Source: Rhodospirillales bacterium
GTDB taxonomy: Bacteria; Pseudomonadota; Alphaproteobacteria; CACIAM-22H2
Assembly: GCA_016794025.1 (NCBI GenBank)
Contig: JAEUKX010000043.1
Span: 1 to 51,152, forward strand
Direction of reading: 5' to 3'
DNA: 51,152 nt
Shown here piece after piece: positions 34,017-43,931 of the stretch (its first letter is position 1; every line of letters begins with the position of its first letter). Below the pieces are notes generated by a model. It ran no database searches. It saw only the letters and a list, made by a program, of their open reading frames with translations, and was not told where the DNA came from. Both the position numbers and the translations under genes were made by a program.

Positions 34017-34853
34017 GTGGGTAAGCAAGGTTTCTTCGAGCGGCTTCGCAACGCGGAACCCGACGGGCTCGATCGCGGCGGCGGCGGTCCGCTGCGCCAC
34101 TGGCGGACGATCTGGCTGTCCGACATCCATCTCGGCACGCCGGGCTGCAAGGCGGATTTCCTGCTCGACTTCCTGCGCCACAACGAGTCCGAGAAGCTCT
34201 ACCTCGTGGGTGACATCGTCGACGGCTGGCGGCTGCGGCGCAGCTGGTACTGGAACCAGTCGCACAACGACGTGGTGCAGAAGCTGCTGCGCAAGGCGCG
34301 CAAAGGCACCGAGGTGATCTACGTGCCGGGCAACCACGACGAGATGCTGCGCGACTATCTCGACCTGCATTTCGGCGGCGTCTACGTGACGGGCGAGGCG
34401 GTCCACGATGCGGCCGACGGCCGGAAGCTCCTCGTCATCCACGGCGACGCCTTCGACGGCATCGTGCGCTATGCGCGCTGGCTCGCCTTCCTGGGCGACC
34501 ATGCCTATGCGCTGGCGCTGTGGACGAACGGCTGGTTCAACCGCGCGCGGCGCGCGCTGGGCCTGCCCTACTGGTCGCTGTCGGCCTGGCTCAAGCACAA
34601 GGTCAAGAACGCGGTCAAATACATCGGCGACTACGAGACGGCGCTCGCGCACGAGGCGCGCCGGCGCGGGCTCGACGGCGTGGTGTGCGGCCACATCCAC
34701 AAGGCGGAGATCCGCCAGATCGACGGGGTCACCTACATGAACGACGGCGACTGGGTGGAAAGCTGCACGGCCCTTGTCGAGGATTTCGACGGGAGCTTCC
34801 GGATCGTCCATTGGGCGCAGGTGCGCGCCTTCGACATGCTGGCCGCCGCATGA
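34017..34853 (+). CDS. LpxH-like UDP-2,3-diacylglucosamine diphosphatase / metallophosphoesterase
   Basis: A 278-residue calcineurin-like phosphoesterase with the full metal set: SDIHLG (D36, H38), GDIVDG (D66), GNHDE (N106, H107), IHGD (H142) and GHIHKAE (H226, H228). LpxH cleaves UDP-diacylglucosamine in lipid A synthesis. Many alphaproteobacteria use LpxI for that step and carry extra LpxH-like proteins of uncertain role, so the substrate is inferred. GTG start. It overlaps the glycosyltransferase gene by four bases (ATGA). Confidence 0.88.
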   Translation: MGKQGFFERLRNAEPDGLDRGGGGPLRHWRTIWLSDIHLGTPGCKADFLLDFLRHNESEKLYLVGDIVDGWRLRRSWYWNQSHNDVVQKLLRKARKGTEVIYVPGNHDEMLRDYLDLHFGGVYVTGEAVHDAADGRKLLVIHGDAFDGIVRYARWLAFLGDHAYALALWTNGWFNRARRALGLPYWSLSAWLKHKVKNAVKYIGDYETALAHEARRRGLDGVVCGHIHKAEIRQIDGVTYMNDGDWVESCTALVEDFDGSFRIVHWAQVRAFDMLAAA

Positions 34854-35914
34854 ACGCCGGACCCGCCCTTGCCCTGCCGCCGGCGGCCGAGGCGCGCCGG
34901 CCCTTGCGCATCGCCATCGTGACCGATGCGTGGCGCCCGCAGGTGAACGGCGTGGTGCGCACGCTGACCGAGACGATGCGCGAGCTGGCGCTTGCCGGCC
35001 ACGCCATCGAGCTGATCGCGCCCGAACGCTTCACGACGTTCCCGTGCCCCACCTATCCGGAGATCCGGCTGTCGCTGGCCGGGGCCGGCGCCGTGGGCCG
35101 CATGCTCGATGCGTTCCGGCCCGACGCCGTGCACATCGCCACCGAAGGCCCGCTCGGCTGGGCCGCGCGCGGGGCGGCGCTGAAGCGCGGCCTGCCTTTC
35201 ACCACGGCCTACCACACGCGCTTCCCCGAATATGTGCGCGCACGCACCAAGGCGCCGCTGTCGTGGAGCTATGCGGTCCTGCGGCGGTTCCATTCGGCGG
35301 CAAGCCGCGTGATGGTGCCCACGCCCACGGTGAAAGCCGACCTCGAGGCGTGGGGTTTCGGCAATGTCGTGCTGTGGACGCGCGGCGTCGATCTCGAGAT
35401 CTTCCGGCCGGGTCCGCGCGACAGGCTCAAGACCAAGCCGCCGATCTTCGTCTATGTCGGGCGCGTGGCGGTGGAGAAGAACGTCGAGGCGTTCCTGGCA
35501 CTCGACCTGCCCGGCTCGAAATGGGTGGTCGGCGAGGGACCGGCGATGGGCGCGCTGAAGGCGCGCTATCCCGAGGCGAGCTATCTGGGCGTGCTGCAGC
35601 AGCGCGAACTTGCCGAGGTCTATGCGGCGGCCGACGTGTTCGTTTTCCCCTCGCGCACCGACACGTTCGGTCTGGTCCTGCTCGAGGCGATGGCCTGCGG
35701 CACGCCGGTTGCCGCCTATCCGGTGACCGGCCCGCTCGACGTCCTGGGCGACGTGCCGGCAGCGCAGTCCGGCGGCGCGATGGACGAGGACCTGCGCAAG
35801 GCGTGTCTCGCCGCGCTGGAGATCCCGCGCGAACGCGCCCGCGCGCACGCCCTGCGCTATTCGTGGGCCGAGTGCGCGCGCCAGTTCGCGGACCATCTGC
35901 GACCGCGCGACTGA
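34850..35914 (+). CDS. GT4 family glycosyltransferase
   Basis: A 354-residue GT-B retaining glycosyltransferase. The N-terminal domain begins IAIVTDAWRPQVNGVVRTL, and the C-terminal domain has VGRVAVEKNVEAFL and the nucleotide-sugar motif FVFPSRTDTFGLVLLEAMACG (E at the EX7E position). It resembles mannosyl- and sulfoquinovosyl-type transferases acting on lipids. Coupled to the LpxH-like phosphatase by overlap, so a lipid or lipid A-related acceptor is plausible. It converges on the DUF1737 gene, four bases apart. Confidence 0.9.
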   Translation: MNAGPALALPPAAEARRPLRIAIVTDAWRPQVNGVVRTLTETMRELALAGHAIELIAPERFTTFPCPTYPEIRLSLAGAGAVGRMLDAFRPDAVHIATEGPLGWAARGAALKRGLPFTTAYHTRFPEYVRARTKAPLSWSYAVLRRFHSAASRVMVPTPTVKADLEAWGFGNVVLWTRGVDLEIFRPGPRDRLKTKPPIFVYVGRVAVEKNVEAFLALDLPGSKWVVGEGPAMGALKARYPEASYLGVLQQRELAEVYAAADVFVFPSRTDTFGLVLLEAMACGTPVAAYPVTGPLDVLGDVPAAQSGGAMDEDLRKACLAALEIPRERARAHALRYSWAECARQFADHLRPRD

Positions 35915-35918
35915 CCGC

Positions 35919-36125
35919 TCACAGTTCGGAAAGCTTCACGTCCGGCGAATATTCGCGGCCCGGCGCGTCCTTCACGATCGCCTGCCCGCAAACGACGATG
36001 CCGCGCGCGGAATCGAATGTCAGCGTCGGCGCGCCGTACAGTTCCCAGCCCGCATTGAGCGCAGCGGTCACGCGATGGCAGAACGCGGCGTCGTCCTTGC
36101 CGGTCAGGAAGCGGTAGGCCTTCAT
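35919..36125 (-). CDS. DUF1737 small protein
   Basis: A 68-residue protein with the DUF1737 pattern (YRFLTGKDDAAFCHRVTAALNAGWELYGAPT). The function is unknown; no signal peptide or membrane segment. It stands alone, with its start facing a 151-base AT-rich gap shared with the carboxymuconolactone decarboxylase-like gene. Confidence 0.85.
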   Translation of the reverse strand: MKAYRFLTGKDDAAFCHRVTAALNAGWELYGAPTLTFDSARGIVVCGQAIVKDAPGREYSPDVKLSEL

Positions 36126-36242
36126 CGGATGCTCCGGGCTTGCGGTGGCTCGCGCGCACTATCAAGGCTGCGCGCCCGATTTCCAAGCCGTTCGATCCTA
36201 CAAGTATAGTACGTCGCAATTACTTGCAGTTTCATGTATTGA

Positions 36243-36257
36243 TTAATTAGAAATTAA
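36243..36257. promoter_or_regulatory. Inverted repeat in AT-rich promoter region
   Basis: TTAATT-AGA-AATTAA, a perfect 6-base inverted repeat, lies 19 bases before the ATG at 36277. The whole gap 36180-36276 is strikingly AT-rich for this genome. A G-rich ribosome-binding site (GGGGA, 36265-36269) follows. Likely an operator or promoter core. Confidence 0.5.
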
Positions 36258-36276
36258 CATAATCGGGGAAATACAA

Positions 36277-36870
36277 ATGTATTTAGAAACAATAAGCGAC
36301 GCGATGGCGACCGGCCGCGTGGCCGAAATCTTCGCCCAGCAGCGCGAACGCTTCGGCAAGGTCTTCTCGACGGCGCGCTGCATGACCACGCGGCCCGACC
36401 TGCTGCCGGCCTATACCGATTTCGTCGAGGCGGTGCGGCGCGGCTTCACGCTCTCGATGCGCGAATGGAAGCTCATCACGCTGGTGGCGGCCCGATACGT
36501 GCCCTCGACGCACTGCTCGTACGTCTACGCCCAGCAGCTCGTCGACGATCTCGGCTCGAAGGAGGCGGTCATCGCCGTCCAGCGCGACTTCCGCCGCGCC
36601 GGCCTGCCCGTGAAGGACGTCGAGATGCTGACCTATGCCGAGAAGGTCGTGCGCGCGCCGCAGACGATCGAGCGCGTCGACATCGAGCGGCTGCGCCGGG
36701 CGGGGTTCGAGGACCGGCAGATCATGGATATCGCGCTGTGCGCGGCCTTCCGCTGCTTCATCGGCCGCTTCTTCGACGCGGTCGGCGCCGAGCCGGCGCC
36801 CGAATTCATCGATCCGGACCCGTCGTTCCGCGACCCGCTGACGGTCGGCAAGAGCTACGCGGCGGAATAG
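36277..36870 (+). CDS. Carboxymuconolactone decarboxylase / AhpD-like protein
   Basis: A 197-residue all-helical protein of the AhpD-like superfamily. The usual CxxCxxxH peroxidase motif is replaced by HCSYVYAQQ, so one cysteine and the histidine are missing and classical AhpD activity is doubtful. The rest (LSMREWKLITLVAARY, DRQIMDIALCAAFRCFIGRF) follows the family pattern. Strong AT-rich upstream region and clear ribosome-binding site suggest regulated expression. Function unknown. Confidence 0.78.
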   Translation: MYLETISDAMATGRVAEIFAQQRERFGKVFSTARCMTTRPDLLPAYTDFVEAVRRGFTLSMREWKLITLVAARYVPSTHCSYVYAQQLVDDLGSKEAVIAVQRDFRRAGLPVKDVEMLTYAEKVVRAPQTIERVDIERLRRAGFEDRQIMDIALCAAFRCFIGRFFDAVGAEPAPEFIDPDPSFRDPLTVGKSYAAE

Positions 36871-36922
36871 GGGGGCCGGGGCGAGGTACTCCGCGCCGCC
36901 GGGGAGCCGGACCCGGCCGGGC

Positions 36923-37171
36923 TCAGTGCGTGGTGCCCTTGAGGCGGGCCTTCAGTTCCTCGTGGAAAAGCCCGCCGTCCTTGCGGGTTTTCGAGCGCAG
37001 GAACTCGCCCACCACCTTCTGGGCGGCGGCCTTGTCGTAGATCTCGCCGCCGTCGGCCACGACCTTGGCCCGCTCGAGCACCTTGGGGTCGAGCTTGGCG
37101 CGGATCTTGTCGGCCTGGGCATTGATCAGCCGCAGGTTGGCCTTGCGTTCGGGGGAGGGTGGAGTCGCCAT
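36923..37171 (-). CDS. Small conserved-looking helical protein
   Basis: An 82-residue, highly charged protein (Lys, Arg, Glu, Asp rich), predicted helical and cytoplasmic. I do not recognise the family. Codon use and GC match the neighbours and the frame is open to an ATG at 37171 with a G-rich stretch upstream. It is divergent from fusA across a 254-base gap. Confidence 0.65.
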   Translation of the reverse strand: MATPPSPERKANLRLINAQADKIRAKLDPKVLERAKVVADGGEIYDKAAAQKVVGEFLRSKTRKDGGLFHEELKARLKGTTH

Positions 37172-37251
37172 GCCCCGAATCCTAACCGAGTCGGGCGTTT
37201 AGGGCCAGTCCGGCGGTCCCGGCCCGCACCCCTTGCCGGGCGGTTCGGGGG

Positions 37252-37280
37252 TTGCCATATCCCGCGTTGCGGTATATACC
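37252..37280 (+). promoter_or_regulatory. Promoter of fusA
   Basis: TTGCCA (37252-37257) with TATACC (37275-37280) at 17-base spacing, overlapping a TATATA at 37273. It would give a leader of about 140 bases before the GTG. No riboswitch or attenuator hairpin was recognised in that leader. Confidence 0.5.
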
Positions 37281-37425
37281 CCGCGCCGGTTTTCCGGCTT
37301 CGCACGCGGACCGCCTTTTCCGACCGTCGGGAGGGCGCGGGCTCGCGTGTTTTTGTCTTTACCCGAACCCGCCGTCCGTTCCCCCGGAAAAGGGGCACGC
37401 CGGCGGCACCCCTACGGAGGCAGTC

Positions 37426-39501
<2,076 letters not shown>

Positions 39502-39530
39502 TCCGCCACACGGATCGACGAGACGGAGCG

Positions 39531-39559
39531 GGGCGGGAAGGAAACTTCCCGCCCTTTTT
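39531..39559 (+). terminator. Rho-independent terminator of fusA
   Basis: Stem GGGCGGGAAG / CTTCCCGCCC (39531-39540, 39545-39554) with a GAAA tetraloop and a run of five T. The 26 bases 39529-39554 recur exactly at 42061-42086 beyond the two-gene cassette. Confidence 0.93.
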
Positions 39560-39585
39560 CGGTACCCGACATAAGAATGTATACC

Positions 39586-39614
39586 TTGACTCTTTGAGAT
39601 TGTTCTCATATTGT
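39586..39614 (+). promoter_or_regulatory. Promoter and possible operator of the two-gene cassette
   Basis: TTGACT (39586-39591) and TATTGT (39609-39614) are 17 bases apart, 29 bases before the ATG at 39643. The spacer contains a perfect inverted repeat TGAGA-TTGT-TCTCA (39595-39608). The region is AT-rich, unlike its surroundings. Confidence 0.65.
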
Positions 39615-39642
39615 TCCTCTACCTTTAGATGTGGAGAAACAT

Positions 39643-41265
39643 ATGTTCGGCCGACAGCAGAACCTACTGACCGACGATTTCGTGTCTCGCGAGACGCCGT
39701 CCGACGCGGGTGGTGACGGCTGGTTCGATCTTGAGGATTGGGTGGGCCCGAATCACCCGAGCGGACGGCGCGACGTTGCCAAGCTGGAGGCAATCCTTGC
39801 CAACAGCGGCGACTACTCGCTCGACCGCACGCAGGGGCCCACGGGCTATTGGGGCCTCGCGCTCGACAAGGGCATCCGCGCCTACCAGAAGCGCAACGGC
39901 CTCGACGTGGACGGTATACTGCGCCCGGACGGGCCGACGATCCGCCACATGGCGGACGCGCTGGGTGCGACGCTCGCCGGCTATTCGCCGCCAGGCCCCG
40001 AGGACATCGAACGCCATCACGACACGCTCGGCACCGGTGTGGGCGACGTCATCGTGTGGCGGAAGCCACCGGTCGATTTCTCCGCCGTACCGAACCTGCC
40101 CGAGATCGACCAGGGAGCGGACGCCTCCAATGCCCGCCTCGTGCGCACGATGCTGCGCACCGGCGATATCGATGGCTATGCGCCGCTGATGAAGGACGCC
40201 GTCGAGCAGGGCGGCGTGCGCGCGCTCGCCGAAGTGGCAGACCTAGCGAAGAAGCTCGACGAAGCGCAGCCCGGCCTCGGTGGCAAGTTCGCCAGCGCCG
40301 TCACCGGCCACCTCACGGACGCGCAGATCGACGGCCTCGGCATCAAGGTGCAACCGTCCCCGCCGCTGGGCACCGTGCAGGTGGCGATGATGCCGGGCGA
40401 TCAGGTGATGAACGGCGGGCGCTTCATCGTCGAGGGAACGGGTGGCGGCGGTGGACCGGCGGGGGCCGCCGCCGGCGCTGCCGCCGCCATCGCTGCCGGG
40501 AAGGCGCTGGAGCAGCTGTTGAAGCCGACGTCGGGCCGTACGCCGGCCGACCCGCAAGCCATGCCGCCCGTGCCGGGCCTTGTGCCGCCCCGGATCGATG
40601 CGCCCGGCAACATGGGCGGCTCCATCCGGCAGCCGAAGCCGGAGGACATGATCGAGACGCTGCCGGCCGATCCCGGACCCAAGGCGGGTCAGATATCGCC
40701 GCCGGCCCTGGATCCCGACGAGCGCAAGCAGATCGTCGGCAAATTCCTCGATCAGTTCAACGTCGTCTTCAACGAGGGCGAGTTCGCCGACAACCGCGGC
40801 TTGCCGAAGACCGTAAAACTCAACGGCGTCGTTGCCGAGGCCTGCAAGAAGGCGATCGAAGAGTCGGAGTTCCCGGAGCTGATCAAGCATCTGGGCGGCG
40901 CATCGCGGGACGGGAAAGAAGTGGATTATATGAAAGAGAGGGTCTTGGAGACTCCCGGCAAGACGCGCTTGCCCGACTATCTGATGGGGACCGTCGACGG
41001 GGACAACAATGTTGAACACGGTGCTGCGATCAACACGGTGACCACCCGCGCCGACGGCAGCCCGATCTCGCGCGAGCAGGCCCAGCTCGACGATCTGATC
41101 AGATCGAACGTCATCCGTTTCGTCGGCTGGATCGCCAAGGTCGGCGACGGCAATCCGACGGACTCGTTCGACGAGGCGTACCGGAAGTGCAAGGAGGGCG
41201 TCCGGATCCTCGAAGAACATATCCGCGCCGACATCGCGTCGGGCAAACGCAAGGCCGGGCGGTAA
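39643..41265 (+). CDS. Peptidoglycan-binding-like protein with variable C-terminal domain (candidate effector)
   Basis: A 540-residue protein of modular build. Residues 44-100 look like a PG-binding fold (LEAILANSGDYSL, GYWGLALDKGIRAYQKRNG, VDGILRPDG). Residues 266-288 are Gly/Ala-rich, and 296-355 are a Pro-rich linker. Residues 360-540 are a separate domain with GKTRLPDY (439-446) and REQAQLDDL (478-486), faintly like nuclease toxins. No signal peptide, so export would need a non-Sec route. GC drops towards the C-terminus (43 of 60 at 39901-39960, 32 of 60 at 40921-40980), as in polymorphic toxins. Ribosome-binding site ggag at 39633. Toxin function is inference. Confidence 0.7.
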   Translation: MFGRQQNLLTDDFVSRETPSDAGGDGWFDLEDWVGPNHPSGRRDVAKLEAILANSGDYSLDRTQGPTGYWGLALDKGIRAYQKRNGLDVDGILRPDGPTIRHMADALGATLAGYSPPGPEDIERHHDTLGTGVGDVIVWRKPPVDFSAVPNLPEIDQGADASNARLVRTMLRTGDIDGYAPLMKDAVEQGGVRALAEVADLAKKLDEAQPGLGGKFASAVTGHLTDAQIDGLGIKVQPSPPLGTVQVAMMPGDQVMNGGRFIVEGTGGGGGPAGAAAGAAAAIAAGKALEQLLKPTSGRTPADPQAMPPVPGLVPPRIDAPGNMGGSIRQPKPEDMIETLPADPGPKAGQISPPALDPDERKQIVGKFLDQFNVVFNEGEFADNRGLPKTVKLNGVVAEACKKAIEESEFPELIKHLGGASRDGKEVDYMKERVLETPGKTRLPDYLMGTVDGDNNVEHGAAINTVTTRADGSPISREQAQLDDLIRSNVIRFVGWIAKVGDGNPTDSFDEAYRKCKEGVRILEEHIRADIASGKRKAGR

Positions 41266-41271
41266 CCCGCC

Positions 41272-42048
41272 ATGAAGTTCGAGGAACTGATGCGCGAAGG
41301 TCCGCGCCCGGCCATCCCGCCGAATGCGGGGCATCGAATATCGGTAAGCTGGTCAGTACCGGACTGGCTGGCTTTCGAAGCGGATATCCGGACCGCATTT
41401 CCCAACGCGTTCTTCTACGAACGCTGGAAAGCGAAGACGGATCCGGCCGTGGCGCCGAGCTTCCGGATCCTCAATCGGCTCGACGAGCCCGATCTCGAAC
41501 GGGACGTCTGCCTGATGTTTCCCTATCCGGGTTGGGAGCCGGAGCTTTTCCTGCAGGAACCGGACTATCCGGGGCCACTGCCCCATTGGACATGGAAGAA
41601 CTATCTATCGCCGCGCATCAGCTTTTCCATGCGACCGCACAACGAGCCGCGTGACGACATTTTCTGCGAGTCCGAGCCGGAAAGCGTCGTGAAGGTGTGG
41701 GGTGCGCGCGACATTCTGACGTCGTACCGGCGGGAGCTTTTCGACGAGCGTCGGCTTGTCGGCCGGATCGTTCGGATGATCGACCGGCGAAGCCGTTGGG
41801 GGGTGCCGGTCTATTCCCGATCCTATGCGGATTTCCGGACCGGAAAAGGGTGGATCTCGCGATATCTGCGGAACGAACGCTGCCGCGTGTCGCCCGCCGT
41901 GATCGATTGGGCGAACGGCGGCCCGAGGCGGCTCGTCAGATGTCAGGAGGTCTACAAGGACACCGTTTCTGTCTGGGCGACGCTCGAGCAGGTCCCCGAG
42001 GAATGGTGGGCAGGCATCCGCAAGCCCAAATGGGCCGAGCGCAAGTGA
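41272..42048 (+). CDS. Trp-rich soluble protein, candidate immunity partner
   Basis: A 258-residue protein I do not recognise. It has no signal peptide or membrane helix, is rich in Trp, Arg and Pro (WSVPDW, HWTWKNYL, EEWWAGIRKPKW), and is presumably cytosolic. GC is visibly lower than the genome (36 of 60 at 41641-41700). It begins 6 bases after the upstream stop, so the two form one operon that ends at the second copy of the hairpin. Position, size and composition fit an immunity protein for the upstream C-terminal domain; this is inference from context only. Confidence 0.65.
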   Translation: MKFEELMREGPRPAIPPNAGHRISVSWSVPDWLAFEADIRTAFPNAFFYERWKAKTDPAVAPSFRILNRLDEPDLERDVCLMFPYPGWEPELFLQEPDYPGPLPHWTWKNYLSPRISFSMRPHNEPRDDIFCESEPESVVKVWGARDILTSYRRELFDERRLVGRIVRMIDRRSRWGVPVYSRSYADFRTGKGWISRYLRNERCRVSPAVIDWANGGPRRLVRCQEVYKDTVSVWATLEQVPEEWWAGIRKPKWAERK

Positions 42049-42060
42049 TCTCGGCGCAAA

Positions 42061-42088
42061 CGGGGCGGGAAGGAAACTTCCCGCCCCG
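42061..42088. terminator. Second copy of the fusA terminator hairpin
   Basis: Stem CGGGGCGGGAAG / CTTCCCGCCCCG with the same GAAA loop. Its first 26 bases are identical to 39529-39554. No T-run follows on the plus strand; on the minus strand a short TTT follows. It lies between the convergent cassette and the gspS-like gene and may serve both. Confidence 0.75.
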
Positions 42089-42126
42089 CTTCCGTTTCGG
42101 GCCCTGCGAAGACGCAGCCCGCCGAG

Positions 42127-43263
42127 TCAGCGCACGAAGTGCGGAACGAAGCGCGCGTCAGAGCCGATGAAATCGCCGTCCGCCTCGCGCATCGACAGGC
42201 CGGCGGGCTGCGAGGCGACCATCCAGACCGATGCGAGCGCGCTGACAGGTCCGGTCCGCGCGAGTTCCGCCATCGCCTGATAGACGAGCGGGCCGTCCTG
42301 CGGCAGCGGATCGGCCGCGTCGCCCGCGGTCGCCGGCGCCGAAAGCCCCTTCGCGAAAAGTTTCACGCCGGCCCCGTCGCGTCCGAGTGCCGGCTTGGCG
42401 ACCGCCGGCCCCGCGATGTCGCGCGCCTGCAGGCTTGCCGGCAGCAGGTTCGGGTGGCCGGGATGCATCTCCCACAGCAGGGCGAGCATGCGCTTGTCGG
42501 CGAGCAGCATCTTCCATGCGGGCTCGATCATGGCGAGACCCGAGGATTCGATGTTCGGGCCGAATTCGTCCTCGACGAGCCAGGCCCACGGATAGAGCTT
42601 GAAGAGCGTGCGGATGGGCCGGTCGTCGGCGTCGAGGAATTTCCCGCCGTCCCAGCCGATCGCGTCCAGATCGAGGCGCACGGCCTCGAGGCCGCCGGCG
42701 CGCGCTGTCGCGGCGAGAAAATCGAGCGTGAGCGAGGCTTCCGCGTCGCCGGGCGAGCCCGCGAAATGCACCGACGGCTCCGCAAGGCCGAAATCGCGCC
42801 ACGCCTGCGCGAGGCGGCCTTCGATCTCGTTGAACTGGAGCGCATCGGGAACGGCAGCCGCGCGCCAGTCGGCCTGGAAACACGCCGCTTCGACGAGGCC
42901 GACGGGCGTCTCGGCGTTGTACTCGAGCAGCTTGGGCGGTTTGCCGGGCTGCCAGGCGAGGTCGAAGCGGCCGATCAGGTTGCGTGCCTGGCTGTCCCAC
43001 GAATCGGCGACGAGCCGTGCAGCGAGCGGCGACAGGTCGAACCGGTCGAGCAGGTCGTCGTTGACGACGCGATCGACGAGTTCGAGGCACATGCGCTCGA
43101 GTTCCGCGCCGGCGTCGTGGAGAACGTCGATCTCCGCCTTGTCGAAGGCGTAGGCCGCGTCGGAGACGAGATAGGCCGCGCCGTCCTCGTGCGCGGCGGA
43201 CAGGCCGAGATCGGCGACGCGCCCGGCGAGATCGGCGCGCACGTCCGTCGCGACACGTTCCAT
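42127..43263 (-). CDS. Glutathionylspermidine synthase-family ATP-grasp protein (YgiC-like)
   Basis: A 378-residue protein of the preATP-grasp glutathionylspermidine synthase family. LLEYNAETPVGLVEAACFQ, KPALGRDGAGVKLF and the C-terminal ASVWMVASQPAGLSMREADG are typical. E. coli YgiC, its relative, is probably not a true glutathionylspermidine synthase, so the ligase substrate is open. ATG 43263 was chosen; an in-frame extension to 43317 overlaps the upstream gene. It follows the DUF1190 gene after 10 bases, matching the ygiB-ygiC pair. Confidence 0.88.
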   Translation of the reverse strand: MERVATDVRADLAGRVADLGLSAAHEDGAAYLVSDAAYAFDKAEIDVLHDAGAELERMCLELVDRVVNDDLLDRFDLSPLAARLVADSWDSQARNLIGRFDLAWQPGKPPKLLEYNAETPVGLVEAACFQADWRAAAVPDALQFNEIEGRLAQAWRDFGLAEPSVHFAGSPGDAEASLTLDFLAATARAGGLEAVRLDLDAIGWDGGKFLDADDRPIRTLFKLYPWAWLVEDEFGPNIESSGLAMIEPAWKMLLADKRMLALLWEMHPGHPNLLPASLQARDIAGPAVAKPALGRDGAGVKLFAKGLSAPATAGDAADPLPQDGPLVYQAMAELARTGPVSALASVWMVASQPAGLSMREADGDFIGSDARFVPHFVR

Positions 43264-43273
43264 GTCCGGTGCT

Positions 43274-43852
43274 TCAGCTTCCCGAAATGCGGCCGGCGCC
43301 GGTGCGTCCGAAGCCACCGCGCTCGACCGTGCCCGCCGGGCGCGCGCCGGCCTGCGCCGCCTGCGCCACGGGCCGCGGCGGCGGCATGGTGCGGCTGTCG
43401 AACGCGGTGCCGGTCAGGCGTGTGCCCGTATAGGCGCGGTTCTGCGTGTCGCGATAGAGCGGCTGGGCGGCGAGGGCGCCGCCGGCAAGCCGGCCCATCA
43501 TGTAGCCGGCCAGCAGCGGCATGAAGAACGAGCCGTTGGCCTGCTGGACCTGTGCAGGTTCGGTACCGGCCGCGGCGAGCTGCTCCTGCGTCGGCTTGAC
43601 GCCGGCGACGGGCTGGCAGTTGGCGGCCCCGAAGCGCGCCTCGCAGGCTTCCGCGCTGGCGAAGGCCGGGGCGCTGCGCACATGCGCCTCGCGCGCGTCC
43701 ATCAGCGCCTGGCGGCAGGCGCCCGGATTGTTCTGGCCGGCGCACTGCGCCTCGTCGCGTATGAACTCGGAGACGAGGTCCGACTTGTCGTCGCACGCAC
43801 CAAGGGCAAGGGCGGCGACGGAGGCCAGCAGCAGGGGGCGGAGCTTGGTCAT
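43274..43852 (-). CDS. DUF1190 (YgiB-like) lipoprotein
   Basis: A 192-residue lipoprotein: signal peptide with lipobox ALGAC (cysteine near residue 20), a Cys-containing N-terminal half (EAQCAGQNNPGACRQAL), then a Gly/Ala/Arg-rich tail. It matches the DUF1190/YgiB family and is paired with the ygiC-like gene as in enterobacteria. Function unknown. A purine-rich gaggg lies directly before the ATG. Confidence 0.87.
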   Translation of the reverse strand: MTKLRPLLLASVAALALGACDDKSDLVSEFIRDEAQCAGQNNPGACRQALMDAREAHVRSAPAFASAEACEARFGAANCQPVAGVKPTQEQLAAAGTEPAQVQQANGSFFMPLLAGYMMGRLAGGALAAQPLYRDTQNRAYTGTRLTGTAFDSRTMPPPRPVAQAAQAGARPAGTVERGGFGRTGAGRISGS

Positions 43853-43931
43853 GCCCTCAACGTAAGCACTCTGCGCGGCAATTCAATATTCGAAATCGCC
43901 GCGGCCCGGAAACCGCAGGACTTCCATGCGC

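Noticed and set aside
36234..36250. TTGATTAATTAGAA-like sequence considered as an FNR site
   Set aside because: The right half does not match ATCAA; the better-defined feature there is the TTAATT/AATTAA repeat.
40960..41120. Firm assignment of the effector C-terminus to the PD-(D/E)xK nuclease fold
   Set aside because: Only R-x-P-D-like and Q-helix-like pieces are visible; the E-x-K residues are missing by eye, so it is kept as a weak hypothesis.
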